Shown piece after piece: positions 61,613 to 64,000 of a stretch of 64,000 nt of DNA. How positions within the stretch are numbered: the stretch's first letter is position 1; each line of letters begins with the position of its first letter. The DNA comes from Patescibacteria group bacterium UBA2023 (GTDB lineage: Bacteria; Patescibacteriota; Gracilibacteria; BD1-5; UBA2023), in NCBI GenBank assembly GCA_002335145.1, contig DDBV01000024.1:36097-100096 (forward strand), written 5' to 3'. Both the position numbers and the translations under genes were made by a program. The notes under the pieces are model-generated. The model was given only the letters and a program-made list of their open reading frames with translations. It made no database searches and had not been told where the DNA came from.

Positions 61613-61642
61613 CACAACACCCCTCCTCGGGGTGTTGTGTTA
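61612..61642. terminator. Bidirectional terminator
   Basis: ACACAACACCCC / GGGGTGTTGTGT stem with a 5-nt loop, between the giant surface gene and the convergent AMMECR1 gene. Confidence 0.85.
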
Positions 61643-61660
61643 TGGGCAATCGATCAAATA

Positions 61661-62209
61661 TTACTCCGGGTCCGCCGATACTTCGGTCTCGATCGTGTAG
61701 AGAATGTATTCCTCTTCCGATAGGGATTGGGAGTCGAGTCCGGCCTTCTTCGCCACGAGAAAGAAGAGTTCCTCGGGCGTGCTCGCGAGGCGACTCATGC
61801 CTGGCAGCACTACACCGAGAGCTTCGTGTTGTTCGCTAATGAGAATGAGACCGTGAACGTTCGGGTCGATCTCGGAGAGTGTCGAGATAATCTTTCGTTT
61901 CTCCGTAGGAATGATATCCACCCGGATGCGGACGGCATCGAGAAGCGTGGGGTCTCCGAGAAATTCGGCAATCCGAGGATCTTTGAGGCAGAGAAGCGCG
62001 TTCTCCACGAGCTCCACAGCACTCGAGGATTTCTTCACCGCCACACGTCCCGAAGAGGCAATAACCTCACCATTCCGGTAAATCGTCACGAAGACAATAT
62101 CCTTGCGCCGCATGAGCGGATGATCGGCCGGAATGCCTACTTCCTCCGGACTCGGGACGTGCTGGGTAGTGAGATAACGGGAGAGAGCGGTACGGACGAA
62201 TTCTTGCAT
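61661..62209 (-). CDS. AMMECR1-domain protein
   Basis: 182 residues. Conserved pattern of the AMMECR1 family: IVFVTIYRNGEVIASSGRVA, VENALLCLKDPRIAEFL, the strand set AVRIRVDIIPTEKRKI and the C-terminal VHGLILISEQHEALGVVLPG with VAKKAGLDSQSL. The family's LRGCIG motif is replaced by a Ser/Gly-Arg segment, so the putative active Cys is missing. Function of the family is unknown in bacteria (often near radical SAM genes). Start at 62209 chosen; 62248 overlaps gatB. Fourteen bases downstream of the gatB stop, likely co-transcribed. Confidence 0.85.
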   Translation of the reverse strand: MQEFVRTALSRYLTTQHVPSPEEVGIPADHPLMRRKDIVFVTIYRNGEVIASSGRVAVKKSSSAVELVENALLCLKDPRIAEFLGDPTLLDAVRIRVDIIPTEKRKIISTLSEIDPNVHGLILISEQHEALGVVLPGMSRLASTPEELFFLVAKKAGLDSQSLSEEEYILYTIETEVSADPE

Positions 62210-62222
62210 AGAATAGAGCCGA

Positions 62223-63650
62223 TTACAGTTTTGCTTTGAGAAGCTCATTAAAGATCTTCGGGTTTCCTTGTCCGGCGGAGGCCTTCATGCACTGTCCCAC
62301 GAGGAATCCGAACACTCTTTCGTTTCCGGCGCGGTACTCGGCTACCTGTTCGGCATTCTCAGCGATGACCCGATCCACTACCGCCTCGAGTGCGGAGGTG
62401 TCGTTGTTCTGTCGCAGACCGAGCCGGTCGACAATCTCATCAGCTTTTCCCCCCTCCGTGAAAAGTGTCTCCACCACGGCCTTCGAGTTGGTACTCGAAA
62501 GCTCGTTCGCCGTCACCATCGCAATTACACGGGCGAGCTCTTCTGGTACGAACCGCAGTGTCGCGAGCGTCACCGAACTCTCCGATGCATCCATGAGCGC
62601 GAACAGCACGGTCGTGAGGTACGAGCAGGACTTCTTGGCATCACCCGAGAGCCGCACAAGCTCGTCATAGTAGTCGCTCGTCTCGCGATCGCGGGAGAGA
62701 ATTCGGGCATCATCCGGGAGGAGCCTGTATTCGGAGAGATAGCGTATCCGCCGATCGATCGGTCGGTCGTCCAGCTTGCGGACCTCGATATACTCGGTCG
62801 AGAGTACGAGCGGCGGGAGATCCGGCTCCGGGAAATACCGGTAGTCCATCGCGTCCTCCTTGGATCGCTGGGGAGAGCTCGTTCCCTTCTCGTCGTCCCA
62901 CCCGCGCGTCTCCTGCCCCACCGTCCCACCCGATTCCACGATCTCCACCTGTCGGCGGTATTCGTGCTCGATCGCGCGGCCGATCGCGGAGAACGAGTTG
63001 AGGTTCTTGAGTTCCACGCGATTATTGAGAACATCCTCTCCCGGCTTGCGGATGGAGATATTCACGTCGCATCGCAGTTGCCCCTTCTCCATATCGGCGT
63101 CCGAGGCCCCGGCGAACCGCAGGAGTTTTTGGAGCTCCTCCAGATACGCGAGCACTTCTTCGCGCGTGCGAAAATCGGGTTTAGTGACGATCTCCATGAG
63201 CGGACTCCCCGCTCGGTTGTAGTCGATCAGCGACTTGGATCCCGCGTGCACGAGCTTGCCGGCATCGGTCTCCAGGTGCATACGCTCGATACGGAACGTC
63301 TTGAGCTTGTCTCCCACGAACGCGTCGATGGTGCCGTCTACGGCGATAGGCGTAAAAAGCTGGGTGATCTGGTATCCCGCAGGCAAGTCGGGGTAGAAAT
63401 ACGACTTACGGTCGAAGATACTCTCGGGATTAATGGCGCACTTCATGGCGTGGCCGGCGCGGACTCCCAGGTCCACCACCGCCTCCGAGAGGCGCGGCAA
63501 GGCCCCGGGGAACCCCATGCAGAAGGGACACGTATGCTCGTTGGCATCATCGGCGAGCTCGGTAGCATTGCGGCAGGAGCAAAACATCTTGGTCTCGGAC
63601 TTCACGCGGACATGGGTCTCGAGTCCCATGACGAGTTCGTAGGCGGGCAT
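62223..63650 (-). CDS. gatB: Aspartyl/glutamyl-tRNA amidotransferase subunit B
   Basis: 475 residues, full length, no TGA. Together with GatA and GatC it converts Glu-tRNA-Gln (and Asp-tRNA-Asn) to the amidated forms. Motifs: YELVMGLETHVRVKSETKMF, CSCRN...CPFCMGFPGALP (zinc), SYFYPDLPAGYQITQ, LIDYNRAGSPLMEIVTKPDF, LRCDVNISIR and SKEDAMDYRYFPEPDLPPL, followed by the C-terminal helical YqeY-like tail. Start at 63650; upstream ATG 63734 adds a hydrophobic non-family stretch. Confidence 0.98.
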   Translation of the reverse strand: MPAYELVMGLETHVRVKSETKMFCSCRNATELADDANEHTCPFCMGFPGALPRLSEAVVDLGVRAGHAMKCAINPESIFDRKSYFYPDLPAGYQITQLFTPIAVDGTIDAFVGDKLKTFRIERMHLETDAGKLVHAGSKSLIDYNRAGSPLMEIVTKPDFRTREEVLAYLEELQKLLRFAGASDADMEKGQLRCDVNISIRKPGEDVLNNRVELKNLNSFSAIGRAIEHEYRRQVEIVESGGTVGQETRGWDDEKGTSSPQRSKEDAMDYRYFPEPDLPPLVLSTEYIEVRKLDDRPIDRRIRYLSEYRLLPDDARILSRDRETSDYYDELVRLSGDAKKSCSYLTTVLFALMDASESSVTLATLRFVPEELARVIAMVTANELSSTNSKAVVETLFTEGGKADEIVDRLGLRQNNDTSALEAVVDRVIAENAEQVAEYRAGNERVFGFLVGQCMKASAGQGNPKIFNELLKAKL

Positions 63651-63723
63651 GGCGTATTCGTGAGATGATCTGGATGCGACGATTGTATCGGAAGCGGGGG
63701 GAAATGCAATACGGAGAAAAATC

Positions 63724-63751
63724 AAAAAAAACACCCGAGCATATCGGGTGT
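63724..63751 (-). terminator. Terminator of the upstream minus-strand gene
   Basis: On the minus strand ACACCCGA / TCGGGTGT stem with a short loop followed by TTTTTTTTGAT; lies between the repeat-protein gene and gatB. Confidence 0.85.
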
Positions 63752-63773
63752 CTTCGGTCGTAGAACTATACTT

Positions 63774-64000
63774 TTAGATACCAAAGCATTTATTGAGGTA
63801 ACACTCTTTTACGACTTTGAGACGTCGTTCGTATTCGGAGACGTTGACTCCGAGACTGCGGGCATTCTCGATTTCCTTGGCGACCTGGTCTACGGTGAAA
63901 TAGGAATCATCGGGGCGTGCCTCCATATCGGAGAGATGCTTCTCGATCAAACCCTTGGCTATGCGAGGAGTAACTTCTTTGAGACGTCGTTCGTATTCGG
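63774..64000 (-). CDS. Repeat-containing protein, C-terminal end (5' end outside window)
   Basis: The frame enters from the right edge and ends at TAA 63774-63776 (about 75 residues visible). Two copies of the segment SEYERRLK/EYERRLKEV about 54 residues apart arise from a 23-bp perfect direct repeat (63815-63837 and 63978-64000). Between them a charged helix and FTVDQVAKEIENARSLGVNV. Likely a helical repeat protein; the full domain cannot be judged from this fragment. Confidence 0.7.
   Translation of the reverse strand, partial: EYERRLKEVTPRIAKGLIEKHLSDMEARPDDSYFTVDQVAKEIENARSLGVNVSEYERRLKVVKECYLNKCFGI

Noticed and set aside
62268-63668. 466-codon plus-strand ORF
   Set aside because: Antisense shadow of gatB, which is full length and conserved.

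Overview
ORGANISM AND GENETIC CODE. The window reads correctly only if TGA is translated as glycine and TAA/TAG are the sole stops (genetic code 25). Dozens of conserved genes carry in-frame TGA where their families have Gly: the Walker A loop of an ATPase at 8.3 kb, a lipobox at 22.6 kb, lgt, tsaC, tag, a glutamate-5-kinase-like kinase, a ferredoxin and apbE. With the gene content (CPR-type surface proteins, SLH proteins, Cys-rich paralogs, a short HrcA) this points to Candidatus Gracilibacteria (BD1-5) or Absconditabacteria (SR1). Coordinates below are for genes rebuilt under code 25; many are several times longer than standard-code ORFs would suggest.

ACCESSORY HALF (about 1-28.9 kb). A partial secreted protein is followed by a structured intergenic region, a small XRE repressor and a large serine recombinase. 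Next comes an AT-richer cassette on the minus strand (3.9-8.7 kb) that looks like a complete retron: an RT with the retron hallmarks NAxxH, YADD and VTG; an msr/msd-like RNA region closed by a perfect 10-bp a1/a2 inverted repeat; a PD-(D/E)XK-like (Mrr/DUF4297-like) nuclease; and an SMC/RecF-like ATPase whose coiled coil contains two transmembrane helices. From 9 to 21 kb lies a mobile-element module: DUF2958, a tyrosine recombinase, several large unknown proteins, a 644-aa protein with a sigma-70 region 2, and a second large serine recombinase. From 21.5 to 28.8 kb are surface or secreted proteins (lipoprotein, leucine-rich-variant repeats, SLH), a zinc-ribbon miniprotein, a RarA-C-terminal-like protein and an AT-rich orphan. 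The accessory region ends at a tRNA-Cys gene, a plausible integration boundary.

CORE HALF (29-64 kb). tgt, a proB-like kinase, CYTH and HD proteins, tsaC and tag are followed by lgt, a rhomboid protease and a cell-surface polysaccharide block (flippase, giant membrane protein, a GT4 with inverted domain order, an O-antigen ligase-like protein, ferredoxin, WecG/TagA-type transferase). hrcA is followed by secreted SLH and beta-type proteins. An FMN-binding lipoprotein and apbE face a one-piece ferredoxin-FNR-membrane reductase, suggesting a flavin-based membrane redox system. groES-groEL follow, with a CIRCE-like operator upstream of groES that fits control by the HrcA. A 1602-aa surface protein with six LamG-like repeats, an AMMECR1 protein and gatB close the window.

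The two Cys-rich paralogs (33.9 and 52.8 kb) and the two WxL-like proteins (49.3 and 56.8 kb) are internal duplications. No CRISPR array and no rRNA were seen. All motif and homology calls were made by eye.
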